DNA of 64,000 bases, from positions 558,001 through 622,000 of the forward strand of contig NW_002476559.1 in assembly GCF_000189635.1 (NCBI RefSeq). The letters are read 5' to 3'. The position numbers were made by a program, and so were the translations under genes. Below, piece after piece: positions 12,301 to 25,710 of this stretch. The first letter of the stretch is position 1. Every line of letters starts with the position of its first letter. This DNA comes from Tetrahymena thermophila SB210. Taxonomy: Eukaryota; Ciliophora; Oligohymenophorea; Hymenostomatida; Tetrahymenidae. The notes beneath the pieces are model-generated. The model made no database searches. It was not told the origin of the DNA and worked only from the letters and a program-made list of their open reading frames with translations.

Positions 12301-14094
12301 TTTTCTACTATTTCAATTTCATTTTGAGTTTAAATATTTTCTTAGAGTAATTCTAAATTAATTTATCTTTTAATTTGAGTTTTATTGATTTATCTCTCAA
12401 AAAAACCTTTGATAAAGTTAATTATCAAATAATTTTACAATTTTAAACTTAATTTATTAATTTTAAAAAGTGTCTTAGTGAATCAGCTCAGAATACACCT
12501 ATGAGAGATAGTTTAACTAAGAAAGATAACATAACTACTTTAGACGATTAGTTTATAAACTAAATAAAGTTTTAGTCATAGAGCACAATAAGAATGACTT
12601 AAGGTATAATGAACTGCTTGAGATTGATTAAAATACTGTGGCCTGTGTAACTTCAAATTTATGAAGCAATGAAAGAAATTATTGACTATTATGTAATTTG
12701 ATTAAAATTTTTTAATTAATTTCATCTTTTATTTTTAAAAAAAGATTTATAGCTTGTTTTATCTTCTGTGCAATAAATCTTTCAAAGAAAAGTTTATAAG
12801 GAAGTTCAAGCTTGAGCATATGAATGCTAATAATGAAAGTCTTATCGAAACTCATGAAAATAATATGGATTTTATTATGGAATAATACTTAATTTAAAAA
12901 AAATATTAGAAATCTAGAGATTTTATTATTCAATAGTACAGCAAATTTGGAGATAACACAATTGTCATTCCCTAGAACTATTAAAACATAGATCCTAACC
13001 AAAAAATTTTAGATGATTAAAATCAAAAAAGATCTTTTTCATTATTCGAAGGATTAGATTTTTAGCTCCCAGAAATTAGCTAAGGAGAAGCATATAACAA
13101 TCTATTAAGCTCAAGAATAATTTCTAACTAATCTTTTTTATCACTTATTTCCTTACTAGAAAAAATAAAACCATTTCTAAAAGTAATTTTTCAAAATTAT
13201 TTTAATTAAATTTTAGTTTGTTAATAACAATAAATGTTTCTTAGATGTTAATCATTTATTAATTATGTAACAAAGAAATTAAGATTTTATCAAATTTTTT
13301 AATATTATTAAAGATTTACTTAAAGAAAAATGCTGATTTAATAGAGGAACATTTTTAAATTTATGAATAAATAAAATTTGAATTTGTAGAAGCATGTTAC
13401 CAGAGTTTCATACCTAACTACACTTTAAGCTAGTTAAATATGGAAAATATATTAAATAATGTAAAATGGGATGTCAAAGAACTTTCAAAAGATATTAAGC
13501 CAAATGCATATGTTGCTAACTTTAAAGTTTTCTTATAAAAAAATTATGAATGTATAAATAAAACATTTTAAGAAGATCAACTAGAGAAAAAATAAGCCCT
13601 TTATAAAATTTTAGTTTATTACTTTTTCTAGTCGGTGATTGAAATCTATTCAAAGATAAAATAAGTAAGTTAAATTCACTAATTTTATTCAAATTATTTT
13701 ATTCATTTTTGCTTGTGAACATAGATAACTACATAATCGAGAGGTTAACTTTTGGTTGACATCAAATAAATTTTGTTAGAAACAGAAGAACTTTTGGTCT
13801 GGGATACAAAGCAATATAAGTAGTATCTAGAAAATTATTTAGAGTTGTTGCAGTTTTGCAACTCTGATGACATACATACATTTATAGTTAAATATAGGGT
13901 AAATTAGATATTTTTGGTAAAATTTATATTTATTTACTTATAATGTTTTAATAAAGGAAAGATATCCTTACAGGTGTCTTAAAAGCTTGTTTATTTTATC
14001 TGAAGCAGGAGTAACTTCTAGTAAAAAAAAGAAATTAGAAAATCAAATGTAAATGCTTAAAAATTATTAATTGTTCTTAAGAGATATAAAGTGA
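9387..14094 (+). CDS. VPS50: VPS50/syndetin (CCDC132), EARP complex subunit
   Basis: A multi-exon gene ending at TGA 14092. The N-terminal exon has FGSRNPDELNP. The second exon has the helical Vps54_N-like block with NIAKGLKNIESL. The next begins with VGQRFNQISQIV and VYKNLIEIKDLVSKYR. A Ser/Asn-rich linker follows (about 11560-11860), then SQSTIRMTQGIMNCL and, across a spliced junction, IIDYYIYSLFYLLC. Towards the end NVKWDVKEL (near 13460) matches the highly conserved syndetin C-terminal segment, and the last exon carries a short basic Lys-rich stretch. Family role: VPS50 joins VPS51, VPS52 and VPS53 in the EARP complex, which tethers vesicles for endosome recycling; VPS54 replaces it in Golgi-directed GARP. 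The start is the first ATG giving an open frame. The first intron acceptor is a TAGAG doublet and only the second AG keeps the frame. Confidence 0.85.
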
Positions 14095-14860
14095 TTGATT
14101 GATTATGATCTATCTTATAAAACAATTATCATGAATAAGTATAATTTATATATACTAACTACTATATTAAAAATATCTATATGTCTGTATATACATATAT
14201 ACTAATGCATATGTATTAAATTGCAATCAATTTTAATTATTTCTTAGTTAATTAAATACATTAATTATAAATTAAAAAATTAATTTAGAGAAACAAACAA
14301 AGTAACATCATTCATTCATTTTATATTATATTTATTAGAAATTTATTTATTTAAACAATCAACAAATTTTGATTATTAATTTTGTTTGAGTTAAATTTTA
14401 TGACATTTATTTTTTTAAACAATCTACAAGTTTGTTTTGATTATTAATTTTGTTTGAGTTAAATTTTATGACTTAAGAATATTAAATTCTATCTTCATAA
14501 TTTATTTTGAAGTTAATGACTTTTCTATATTATTGATAAAATTTTTAATTTAGAAGCAAATATTACAATTTAAAAATAAAAATATGACATTATATGTTGA
14601 AATTTAATAAATTTAGAGTCTTATTTGTTGTTTTTTTAGTTAATAATGTTAAGAATTTTGCAGTTGAAACAAGAATATTAGTTGATTGGAAATAGAAATT
14701 TAGATTTTAGTTACCTATTTTTATAAATTCTGAATAAATATTAACTAACTAAAAGGAGATTTATCTTAATTAATAAAACTAGTTTTTTTAAAAAAAAAAG
14801 AGTTTCGTTCATTTATTAATATATAAATACATTAAAGTATTTCTTTCTTTGTTTGTTAAA
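14095..14860. other. Intergenic region with a 68-bp tandem duplication
   Basis: AT-rich sequence between the VPS50 stop and the WD40-gene start, both on the + strand. It must contain the 3' end of one and the promoter of the other. Apart from the duplication at 14350-14473, nothing is recognisable. Confidence 0.6.
14350..14473. repeat. Tandem direct duplication, period about 68 bp
   Basis: The 34-bp core that starts GATTATTAATTTTGTTTGAG occurs at 14371 and again at 14439. The flanking TTTAAACAATC..ACAA is also repeated with a small insertion in copy 2. Confidence 0.85.
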
Positions 14861-17800
14861 ATGGATAGTAGCTCTCAAACTCTCAATAAAATAAATTTAA
14901 ATCTTAATATTTAGAGCAGTTAGAACATTCAAACAAAAGAAGTTGATGAGTTGGTTATTAAAATTCTTACCTATCGCAACAAAACGAATGGTAGAGTTTA
15001 TGACACTATTAATTAAGATTATCTTCTAAATCTCCTTGATAAAACTAAGATTATTGAAATTGAAAAGAGCTTCCCGACAAAAGGATTGGATATCATTGAT
15101 TTTGTGAGGTTATTTTTAAATAATATTCCTCATAGAGAAGATGAAACACTTTATTTAGCAATATCTTTAATTGATTTGTTCAAGCGTATTTCAGAAAATC
15201 TTAACCTATCTTCCACAATTTAAATGAAACACATTACCTCAGTTATTTGTGATGTATATTAATTATACTTGAAATAGTTTTATTTATGATAAAATTAGAA
15301 GAATACCTAAGAAAGTATTAAAATATTATATTACAAATAGAGAATGCAAGAAAAAAATAGCGCTCAGTATAAAATATAGACTGTTTTAATGCCTGAGCCT
15401 TAGAAATTTAGATTAGATGCATCAACAATCAGATCTATTGATATCGACCCACCACCAATATATGGGAGATATGATGATGATTTGTAAAGATTGGTCAAAT
15501 AAAAAATTAAAACAGATTCAATGCATCATTTAAATCATCGCATAAAAACGTAATTATGGATTTTAGTTTATATATTCAATTAGAAATTAATAACAAATGC
15601 TTTTAATAATCAATTAAATTACCTACTTACTTAATAACTAATTCATGTAAAATAAAACTTTTAATTTTTTTAAAGTTACAAAAACAATTTATAAACAAGA
15701 GTAAGTAAGTAAATAAGTAAGCTTGATAGATAGATAGATTGATAAAGAAATAAATAGCTAAAAAAATTAGCAAGTTTCAATCAATAAAAATAATTTGATC
15801 ATTTTTAATTTGATTCTGGAATTACTAAAAATTTGCAAATTAAAAGCAGTAAATAAATAAATAAATATGTTTTATTATTTAAATTAAAATAAATGCACAT
15901 ACATAATCCAATTTTTTGATCAAAAAAATACATATATGTTTATAAATAAATTCTATAAAAAAGTGGTGTGTATGCTAAAGATATAAAAAGGATTATAAGT
16001 TTGGATTCTCTTTCAGATAGAATTAATATGTATAGCATAGATTGTGAACTTAAGTAGTTCATAAGACCAAAGAGCAATTAGCCCCAAGAAAAAATATCAA
16101 GTGATATTATTATATTTAGTTTTGCATGGAGTGAGCGATAGGAGCGTGTAAATTTATTTTCTATTAAAATTATGAATTATTCAAAAGAAAGAAAGATAAA
16201 TACTTATTGATGTATTTATTTATTATTTGATTATTTTAGATTTTTATGATAATAATCTTATAAATTTACAATTGCTCATGATTATATTTTTATTTTTTAA
16301 ATTGAAGGTATTTAAATTATTAAAAATAAAATTATTGTTATATTTTTTTTTAATCTTAACTTTTTTTATTAAATAATAATATTTTCTTTCAAAAATTTTA
16401 GTTCCCTATTTATTAATTAAAATAATAAATGAATAAATAAATATATTTTTTGGATTAATTTTTATCAACTTCTCAATAGTTAAATAAATTAATTTAAATA
16501 TAAAGCTAGGTGCAACTTTAAAAGATTTTTCTTTATGCTTCTGGGATAGAAGTGATAACTTTAAGTACGAGAAATAAATTTCTATATAGAGCTTCATGAG
16601 TGATTATCAAACAAATATTTGGTATTTAGAGTTTCCTAATTGTTGGGTAACTACAGATGCAAAAAATTAGCTATATGAGTGGGATTTAGAAAAGGAGATA
16701 GTAAAGAGAACTTTAAGCTCACCAAAAATTAAACATACTATTTTTGAAGTAATAGAAATACCTGAGTTAAAGCTAGTTGCTGTAGGTTCTTCTGATAGAT
16801 TAATCACTATTTGGGATTTTAATAAAGGTTCGATGGTATAATGTATAGAATTTTTTAAAGCAGGAATCCACTCAGTTGTTTATTTTAAAAGTTACCAAGT
16901 GCTTGTTTGTGGTGGTTTTTAGAACAATATTTCCCTGCATTAGATTGATCCAAAATATTTGGATGTGAACAATAAGGGACTTTTAATTGGACATCAAAGT
17001 ATGATTACAGCAATAGATTGTGTAGAAAAAACTCCAATGATTATAAGCTCTGATGATTCAGGAACGATTAAAATATGGGACATAAGAACTTTGAAATGCA
17101 TCCAAACAGTTGATTGTGGTCAGAGAACAGTCATAACTAAAATAATTAATTTATATCCCAAAGGCAGGCTTTGTTTTTTAGGAACTAGGATAAATGTTAT
17201 TGATTTCGATGAAGCAGACCTTATAATTAAAAAAACTAACAACTAAGATGATACCTTCCCTATCAAAGTAGAGAATAATTCTAACGATCTCATCGTTGTA
17301 ACAAGAAAAGACATAAGGTATCTAACTAACTAACTTTTAAGAGAAATAGCAATAGAAAAAAATATTTTTTTTTGAAATAGATTTGTAGATATAGACACAG
17401 GAAAAATAAAATAAATTTTTGTAGGATTGTTAAATGATGCCGAGGATGAAATAACAGCGTTTAAATAAATAGAGCAAGGAAGTAAATTTATATTAGGTAA
17501 TTTATTTATTATCATTTATTGAAAAAAAACGATTATTGATTAATATTTTATTATTCATTTAAAAAATTAAATTAAGGCAATCACAGAGGAGAGATTTCGT
17601 TGCATAGTATTTAAAATGGTGAACTGATAAACAAACTACATTCACATTAGAATGAAGTGACAAGTATTAGAATTGATTATTTAAACAAGCTGCTAATATC
17701 TGCAGGATGGGATTCTAACATTAAAATTTAGTATTTAACTGATAGTGGCAGTGACATAAAAAGAGAAATTATCAACTGTTTTTACAATAAAGAAGTAACC

Positions 17801-20316
17801 ATTGTAGAGGTTTCAGTCTATCACAATCTATTATTTGCTGCTTCTAACTCAGAATTTATTTACGTATTTGATTATGAATTTGCCAAACTCCTTTACTGCA
17901 TAGAATTAGAAAACAAAGTAATTCATTAATTTATTTATATTTCATATTTAATAACTTGAATTATTTAAAGGTCGAAGTATAAGCCATGTCTGTTGTAAAT
18001 GGATTTAGTTTATTACTGATTTCTGCAAATAATGGTTTTATTTATATCATCAATTTTTCCAAGAAAGAATATTTATTTACTGCTAGGCTAATTGGATACA
18101 TAGATATTCCTTAACTTATTAAATATCACCAATCAGAAGAAAAAGAGGACTTAATTCCGAACTTGGCTCATAATCCACAAATTCAAATTAATTCTTAAGA
18201 TTCTTTATAGATTCCAATATCTCAATTTGTTTTTTAATCTCAGACTACAAAAAATTTGGCATCTCCTAATTTAGCCTTACGAATATAAAAGACCAACATT
18301 GATTAATACAACTACATAAACTCTCCTTTAACACAATCACCTTCATAGTAAATATATATATGTTTTTATTATACTCAAGATATTTACTTATTGTTTAAAT
18401 AGATTTTAGAATACAAATGCTTAGAATATATTTACTTCGACAACTCAAAAGATTATAGCAGCTAATAGATTTATTCTACCTTAAATAAGCTCTGTTTAGC
18501 ATTAATCAACTTTAGGATACGTAGATAAAAATTAAAATAGCCCTTAAAGGTTAAGTTGTCAATATTAAGATGAATAATAATTATTACAACAACAGCAATA
18601 GTAATAATAAACAATTTAATAATTATAACAGCCAGAAGTACCTAATGAAACATAAAATAGCGAAATTGAATAAAATGACTAAAGCAAGAAAGTAATTTTC
18701 GTGAATAAAATTCTTCTTGACACATAAATAAATGAAGAATAAGTTAATTAAATGGAAAAAAATAATTAAGATCAAGTAATAATAGATAATAACAATAGAA
18801 ATATATCTTCAGCTAATAGCAATAGAAGTTAGGAATAAGTCAAACTAACAAAATTTATATTATATTGCTCTCTTAATAAAGGAGATCTTTTAGGAATAGA
18901 CTTACTTCCTTTTTGCAAATAGTTTGACAATATAACTTACACTGAGCACTGTAATTAGAGAATAAACTACAATGCTTTTAGAGGAAACACTGAGAATTTC
19001 CTAAAAGTAAATTTGCTAAATTTTTTTTAATTTAAATTTTCTCATAAAAATTTAATTTTTTAAAGAATTATTTTTATTATTCAGTTTTTTCAATAATTTG
19101 TTCAATTTGTAATCTGTTTTTTCAATAATTTTTTCAATTTGTGATTTGTAAATTTTTTATTTAATAAAATTTTTGATTAGTTTTTAAAATATTTTGTTTA
19201 ATTCAATTTATTCTTTAAAATTTTTGGAGGAGCTTTATTTATTTGATTATTTCTTTACAATTTAAGTAAATTAAAATATTTTTATATATTAAAAATTAAA
19301 AGAGCATTGAGTAGATTAAAAATGAAAAAATGTCTTAATAAGGTTAGCTTAAAGTAAACTCAGAAGGAAGAAAATGCTCTGAAAAATAGTTAAATCAATC
19401 AATTTATAAGAATATAATATTTTACAAATAAGGAGCTCACAAAGATATTTTAACTTCATTGAAAATGATTAATCTAAAAGAACCTTAACTACTGACAAGC
19501 AGTATGGATTGCTTCATAAAGGTTTGGAATAAAGATACAGGAGATTTAAAAGCGAGCCTTAATATTAATCATCCACTTCCTTTAATGTGGAATATAGAAA
19601 AAGATATTATTTAGGATGGAAAAAAGAAGATTGTTTTTGCATTAAAAATTTTAGACGTTATTTACAAGAAATATGGAAAAGAACTCTCTTTCTAGGAATA
19701 AAGAAAAGTTAAAGTAACAGATTTCCTAGCAAATATTTTATCATCTTAAATAGATTCAGAAATATTTACTCAAAACTGTACAGAAAAAAAAGAATAACTC
19801 TATGAAAAGCTCCGCAAAATTCCTATTACAGAATGGATATCTAAGCTTGTAGATCCCAAAGAGTATAAAGGAGAAATCATTTTAATGAAAGACTAATATT
19901 CTCCTAGGGACCTTAAGTATGAAAAAAGCAAATAATTCTTCTAAACAGAATTAACAGGTCCAAGTCTGAAAAGAATGGAGGCTAACAAAAGAGTTGCTAT
20001 GGCTACAAAAGCTTGGAAGCAAGAAAATGAGTCTAAGGAGGCTGAACTGGAAAACTAGTTAAGAAACGAAAACAACTTTTTGAAAAACTATAAATATGAA
20101 GAGAGGGAAGAAATTGTTCAATTTCTAGAAGCTAACTATCGAGATAAATTAATTAACAACGAATTTTCTAAAATCTTAGAAGAGTTCTCAAAACCTACTT
20201 AAGATTTCTAAAAGAAATTAGATCTTCATCTTTTTTAAAAAAAGTAAGTAATTCAATTTTTTTGCATACAATTTTATTCACTCATTCAATTTTGATTAAA
20301 TAAATTCAGTAAAAAC

Positions 20317-20383
<67 letters not shown>

Positions 20384-22518
20384 ATGAATGAATGATAAAT
20401 ATTATGAAATTTTTTGTACTCATTAAAATTTAAAAAATTTTTAAAGATGCAACAATAAATAGTTCATTTATTTTTAGTTGAAAAATTAATAAATCAGAAA
20501 TTACGTCAGTTAGAAATTGATAGTAAAAAATTTAGAAATTATTAAGAAATGAAAATAACAATTTATTAGCAAAAACTATTAAAATTACTTACATGATAAT
20601 TTCAAAACTAATAATTGGGATTTAGCTTATTTATCCTGATTAAAGACTAAATATTTATAATTTTTTAAACTTTTTAGCTTATAATAAGCTTGTTTAACTT
20701 TATTTGATTGTTCTCAATCCCTCAATCAGGATTTTTTTAAAAATATTTTTTTAAAATTAAATTAAAATCTATAAATAAATTAATAAGTAGCTAATTTTAA
20801 TAGTTTATCTACAATTATTTTATTATTAAAAAGCTTTAAAAGAAATAAATATTCTTCTTATCTTTATTTAACATTTTGTTTGTTTGTTTAGACATCTTTA
20901 ATTTTGTAATTTAAGACATTTAATTTAATATGTTAAATCTTTATTTAACAGGACAAAGTAAATGATTTAGGCATAAATGAATTCATCAAACTAAAATTAA
21001 TTTGAAGGAATTATTAAGAAAAGAAACACAAAAGCATTCATAAATCATAATGGATAACTCTAGTCTTAGACTAATTTATAATAGAACAATTAAAATTAAC
21101 AAAGATTAAGCTATTAGAGTGATAAACAATCATTAACCTTCAACTAAGATGCTTAAGATAATAATGAATTACTAATGCCTGCTCTGATATCAAAGAGAAG
21201 ATAATAAAGTCTTTAATAAGTTTAAAAAATTAAGTTAAAAGATTCGATAGATGAAACAGAATTTAAAAAAAAGAAATTAGAAAGCTAGAAAAAAAAATAA
21301 AAAGAAAAATAAATAGAAAAATCAATGAATTTTTATGAATATGCAAACCAGAAGCAGTTAATAAACCAAAAATTATCTTCTCCTTCATTATTTTAGAATA
21401 ATTAGCATTTATCATTCATCAATAAACATTTAAATCAAAGCCAAAACACTAAAATTTATTAAAATTAAATACTTGATAGCACAATTGACAATTAATCAAC
21501 TGTTTTACAAGCAAACACAAGTTAAATCTAGAATGAATTTACAGTAATGCAAGAAAATAGTTAAGTAAACGACATTCATTAGAGCTCATAAATAAACATC
21601 CCTTCTGCTATGATAAAAAACAATTCTACAACAATTGGAAACAATTCAACAGTTCTAAATATGAGCTAAGAAGAAGTAAGTCAGATCAATGAAAAAGGAT
21701 TCAAGGAGGGTATTCATAAAATGAATAAACTTTCTTAGGTTCTGAGAAATATGGACTCAAGGATAAAGAGAGCCTAATAACACTTTAATGATGACTCAAT
21801 TATATCTGCATTCCTTTAAAAAAGAAATGAAATAAATTAATAACTAGACTAGAATGAGCTTTCTATTAATTCATAATAGAAAGATAAAGACTCTAAATTG
21901 CTTAGAGCCAGTATGAACTCTTCTTCAATTCTACCATAAATAAAAATAACCGATTAAAGTCACATTAATAACAACACTAGCTAGCTAACTGATAATAACT
22001 CTATGATGCTAAAAGACATAGTCAAAGAGTTTGATAGCAAAGGAAAGAATTAATTTTAATCGATATCAACTAAAAATAAACACTAAAAATCTTCATAAAT
22101 ATTAACAAAAAATGGGTTAGATGTTCTTAAAAAATTAATTTATGACGTACCTTCCAACGATAAAAAAGTTCATTACATGAATAATAACTTAAAAGGAAAT
22201 ATAAGCAAGCGCTCAAATTTAAACCAATCGACTCCAAATCTGTTTACTTACCAAATAAATTCTTAAAAAAAAATAAATTATCTACCAGTTAATAATTAAA
22301 GCTCTTCTTCATTTTTGCACAATCCAAATGAAAGTGATGAATTATTATTGAAAATTTAAGATTCTTTGAATCAACAGCCAATTGTTGCATAAAAACTCTT
22401 GCAATATAAAAAAACTCTTAACAGCAATATATAAAATGCTTTTAATTTATATTAAAGAATAGAAGATTCCCTTGCAAGTGTTACCCCTGTTAATATTAAC
22501 TAGCAAAAAGATAAATGA
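14861..22518 (+). CDS. Large WD40-repeat protein with Gln/Asn-rich regions
   Basis: A multi-exon gene of roughly 1,900 residues. The first exon (from ATG 14861) is helical (DIIDFVRLFLNNIPHRED, LYLAISLIDLFKRISE). After further exons come WD40 blades: IWYLEF..LYEWDL, VGSSDRLITIWDF, VCGGFQNNISLHQI, IISSDDSGTIKIWDIRTLKC (16620-17110), LISAGWDSNIKIQYL (near 17700) and FAASNSEFIYVF. A Gln/Asn/Ser-rich segment (18340-18840) interrupts the array, and a further blade, LLTSSMDCFIKVWNKDTGDL, lies near 19490. A charged coiled-coil block follows (19900-20240), then a long Asn/Gln/Ser-rich tail to TGA 22516. The architecture (helical or EF-hand-like start plus two propellers) resembles WDR49/CFAP337-type ciliary proteins, but that link is inference. 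An exon may be missed in the roughly 430-nt intron 16150-16570. A split into two genes is possible but no stop supports it. Confidence 0.75.
19083..19147. repeat. Two-copy 32-bp tandem repeat within an intron
   Basis: The block GTTTTTTCAATAATT occurs at 19084 and 19116 with nearly identical flanks, inside an intron of the WD40 gene. Confidence 0.75.
20244..20951 (+). other. 708-nt intron of the WD40 gene with a TAAA microsatellite
   Basis: A GTAAGT donor follows ...HLFQKK codons and a TTTAACAG acceptor precedes the Asn/Gln-rich tail. Splicing keeps one frame to the TGA. It contains a run of about 17-18 TAAA units (20317-20386). It is one of the longest introns in the window. Confidence 0.7.
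20317..20386. repeat. (TAAA)n microsatellite
   Basis: Uninterrupted tetranucleotide repeat within the large intron of the WD40 gene; the longest simple repeat seen in the window. Confidence 0.95.
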
Positions 22519-23183
22519 AATCATTTTATAACATTTTTATCAAAAAATTAAATAATATTTATGTCTGTCTGTTTGCAAGTTCATTTATTTTTTATAACAT
22601 GTTTAATTTTTATTGATTTATCTGCCAGCAAATAATGTTTTAATATTAGTCTGAATAAAATTTTTATTTTTTTCTTAAGAAACGACAAAAAATTGTTTCT
22701 AAATGTTTGTTAAGTTTTACTAAAATATTAGTGAAGGTTTAATTAATTTTATCTAACTAAAAAACGAATATTCAGTCAATATTTTTTTCTTGAGAAAATA
22801 TTAGAAATTAATTAAAAATAAATAATTTGCCCTCCCAATTTTGAAATTTTCACTTAAAAAATTCAGAAAAAAATACTAAATTTACAGATAAATTATCTTC
22901 AATATTTTCAAAGAAACCAATTTTCTATGGGATGCTTGAATTTAGATAAAGCTTTAGATAATTAACTATTTTTTCAAAAAACAAATCAAAATTACCCATT
23001 CATATTATAAAAAAGAGACTAATTTACTGTTATTCAAAATTAAATAGTAGAAACATTAAATAAAATGAATTAATTTCTATCAATCTTTATTTTCTATCTT
23101 TCTATAATTTTGATTCTCATCAAAATAAATAAATAAATTTTGTAAATTAACACCTAAATCTGGCTTTTAGAAATAGTTTATCT
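22519..23183. other. Intergenic, between convergent genes
   Basis: AT-rich 3'-3' spacer. No coding frame, hairpin or repeat worth naming was seen. Confidence 0.6.
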
Positions 23184-24506
23184 TCATTATTTTAATTATT
23201 AGTTGTAACTTTGACGTTTAACTTTAATATACAGCAAAATATTTATTAATGTGTAAAAAATTATGAAAAAGCCTACACCTTAGAATGAATATTAGTAGGA
23301 ATTTGTTTTATAAACTACTATTCCTATTATCAAAAAGGCTATCATTGACATTAAGTCTTTAAAACTTCTAGCCAGTCCATAAGCCTTTCCAGTTGATTAT
23401 TTTTTTACAAATTTTCCTAACAGAGGAAACATCGCTACAACTCTCATATTATAACCCAGACCAATAATCACTGTTCCAAGAATAGGATCGTATTAGGTTA
23501 AAATAAATTGTCCAAACAAAGATGCAAAGCTGGAAAATAAAAGCCACTCGTGACCTTTTTAAAGCCAATCATAACCCATTCCCATTAACCAGTTAAAAAA
23601 GCCATAGAATGTGCATATAGATGATATTCTTGTAGAATCTAAAGTATTTATCTACCAATAAGATGAAAGGTAAGCAGGTAACAAGGCGTCTATAACATTG
23701 GTTACTAGTAAACTAGATGCGATGATAAATCCATAAAGCCAAAATTCTACTTTAAATGACTTAATCTACTCCCATTATGATTCTTCAGATGATTCAGGCT
23801 ATTATTAAGCTAAATTCTAATTTGAGTGGGTTTAAGATTCTGTATTTGATAAAAACTGCTATTGTTATTATTTTTCCTTTTCTTCAATATGATAAGTCAT
23901 AAAAGAAGCAAATAAAGAAAAGCAAGTTAACGCAAATGTAAATAATAGTGCATATTCTAATCCATACTTATTTGCCAAGGCTGGCTACAGAATAAGGACT
24001 ACACATTTAGCAATTAAAACTGAAGAAGAGTGCACACCAAATAAAAATCCTTTTTCTTTTTCAGCTACGTATTAGTTAAGAAACGATTTAGAAGATGTTT
24101 GAATTGTTTACATCGATAAAAAGACCAGCATTCTACCAATAAAAAAGAACCAGTAAATGTTAAAATAATAAGAGGCATATATCATGAACTATCCAAAAAC
24201 AATAACAGATGCTTAAACTATCATAACTATTGAATTTGAATATAAATCGCAGAGAAGCCCAATAAAAAATGAGAGGAATATTAAGACAAACAAAGAAAGA
24301 GATTAAGCTAAGTTGAAATAAAACTCAAACTACTCAGCATAATCTTTTGCAAAAAACTCTTTCCAATAGTCATGTAGAGAAGGTGCTTCGGACATAGCAT
24401 AAATACTTCCAAGTGTAGCTAGGCAAATCCATATTGCCATCGGATAGTTAGTTTAAAGCTCTTGACTATCAGCATTATTAGCTTTTGCTCCTTTTTATTA
24501 AATCAT
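23184..24506 (-). CDS. Major facilitator superfamily transporter, paralog A
   Basis: An uninterrupted frame of 440 residues, ATG at 24506 and TGA at 23184, with no intron. Multiple hydrophobic segments fit a 12-helix MFS fold: helix 1 after NYPMAIWICLA; helices 2-3 joined by IGLLCDLYSN, the counterpart of the MFS motif-A loop; a Gln/Ser-rich central cytoplasmic loop (near 23780-23880); then the second half with FNWLMGMGYDWLQKGHEW and IGLGYNMRVVAMFPLLGKFV. The family can carry sugars, peptides or drugs. The motif order is reminiscent of MFSD1-like lysosomal carriers, but I do not rely on that and the substrate is unknown. It is the first of three same-strand paralogs. It shares almost every residue of the second-half block with paralog C and fewer with its immediate neighbour B. 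Confidence 0.85.
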
Positions 24507-25710
24507 AATCTTGAATAAATTTTTGAATTCTAATATTATTGTTTTTGAATATCAATTAATTAATTATCACTCTCAACTAAATCATAATTATTTTAACAAT
24601 TTATAACCAAACTGTTATCGAATTATGCAAATAACTAAAAACTAATTAATAACAAACAAGCAAATTAACTTTTTTTCAAAAAAACCAAAAAAATTGTGAC
24701 AAATAAAAAAAAACATAGATTTATTAGATATAAACAGATGCTGTTTATTAATCTAAAAATTTTTAATCAACGAAATGCAGTAAAATTTTTGACTGTTCTT
24801 TATTTAACATTAAGGCAAAAAGTCTTTTTGAAAATTTAATTAATTTTTCAAAAACAAATAAAAAAAATAAACTAAATTTTGAAAAAACTTACTCTGTCAT
24901 TTATAGTAAATTTTTGATTATATAGAGTAGAATAATTTATTTTTTAAGCTAACATATTTAATTTATTTAGCTTTATATATATCAACATCATTTATAGTTT
25001 TTTTAAATATCAAAAAAAAATAATTAATATATTTTTTAAACTAAATGACTATATGCTTATTTATTTTAATAAGTGTTTGATAATAAAAGAAATTTAATTA
25101 TTTATTTTTAGTTTTTTAGTAGAAAATCTTTCTCATTCATTTTTAAAAGAATTGTTAATAAATTATTAAATTCAAATAATAGATCATATAAAAATAAATT
25201 AAGTAAGTATTTAATTAAGCACAAAATATGTTTCTTACTAATTTATACATTTTTTTATCTCATAATTAAATCTTTCTGATCAAATTTTTTTGTCTAAAAT
25301 AAATCAGAAATAAATGAGGAAATAACAACATAATGAAAATTATAAATGGCAATTAAATATACTAAATTTAGTAATGCTTTTAACATTTAAATTTACATTA
25401 AATAAATAAATATCTTTTTAGGAATAACTTAAATTCATTCTTTAAATGATCCTATTTATTTTGATAAACTCATGATAAAAAAAATTGAAATTTCAAATAT
25501 CAGATTTTAATTAATAAAAATAATTGTCTATTTACAAAAACAAATAATTTTTATGTATGTATTTAAAAGTATAAATATATAATTAGTAATGTAGAGTAAT
25601 ATTTTAATTTTTATTTAGGTTAATCTTAGTTGGAATGATATTTATTATTATTTAGTATTTTTTATTATTATTATTATTATTCAAATATTATTTATTTATT
25701 TAAATAATTT
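24507..25710. other. Intergenic spacer between MFS paralogs A and B
   Basis: 1.2 kb, very AT-rich, with short ATT runs near 25660-25690. It must hold the promoter of paralog A and the 3' end of B. No gene, RNA or organised repeat was seen. Confidence 0.6.

Noticed and set aside
16406-16597. Minus-strand 63-codon frame
   Set aside because: It falls mostly in a WD40-gene intron and antisense to its exon, and is Lys/Ile/Phe-rich, as expected of random AT-rich DNA.
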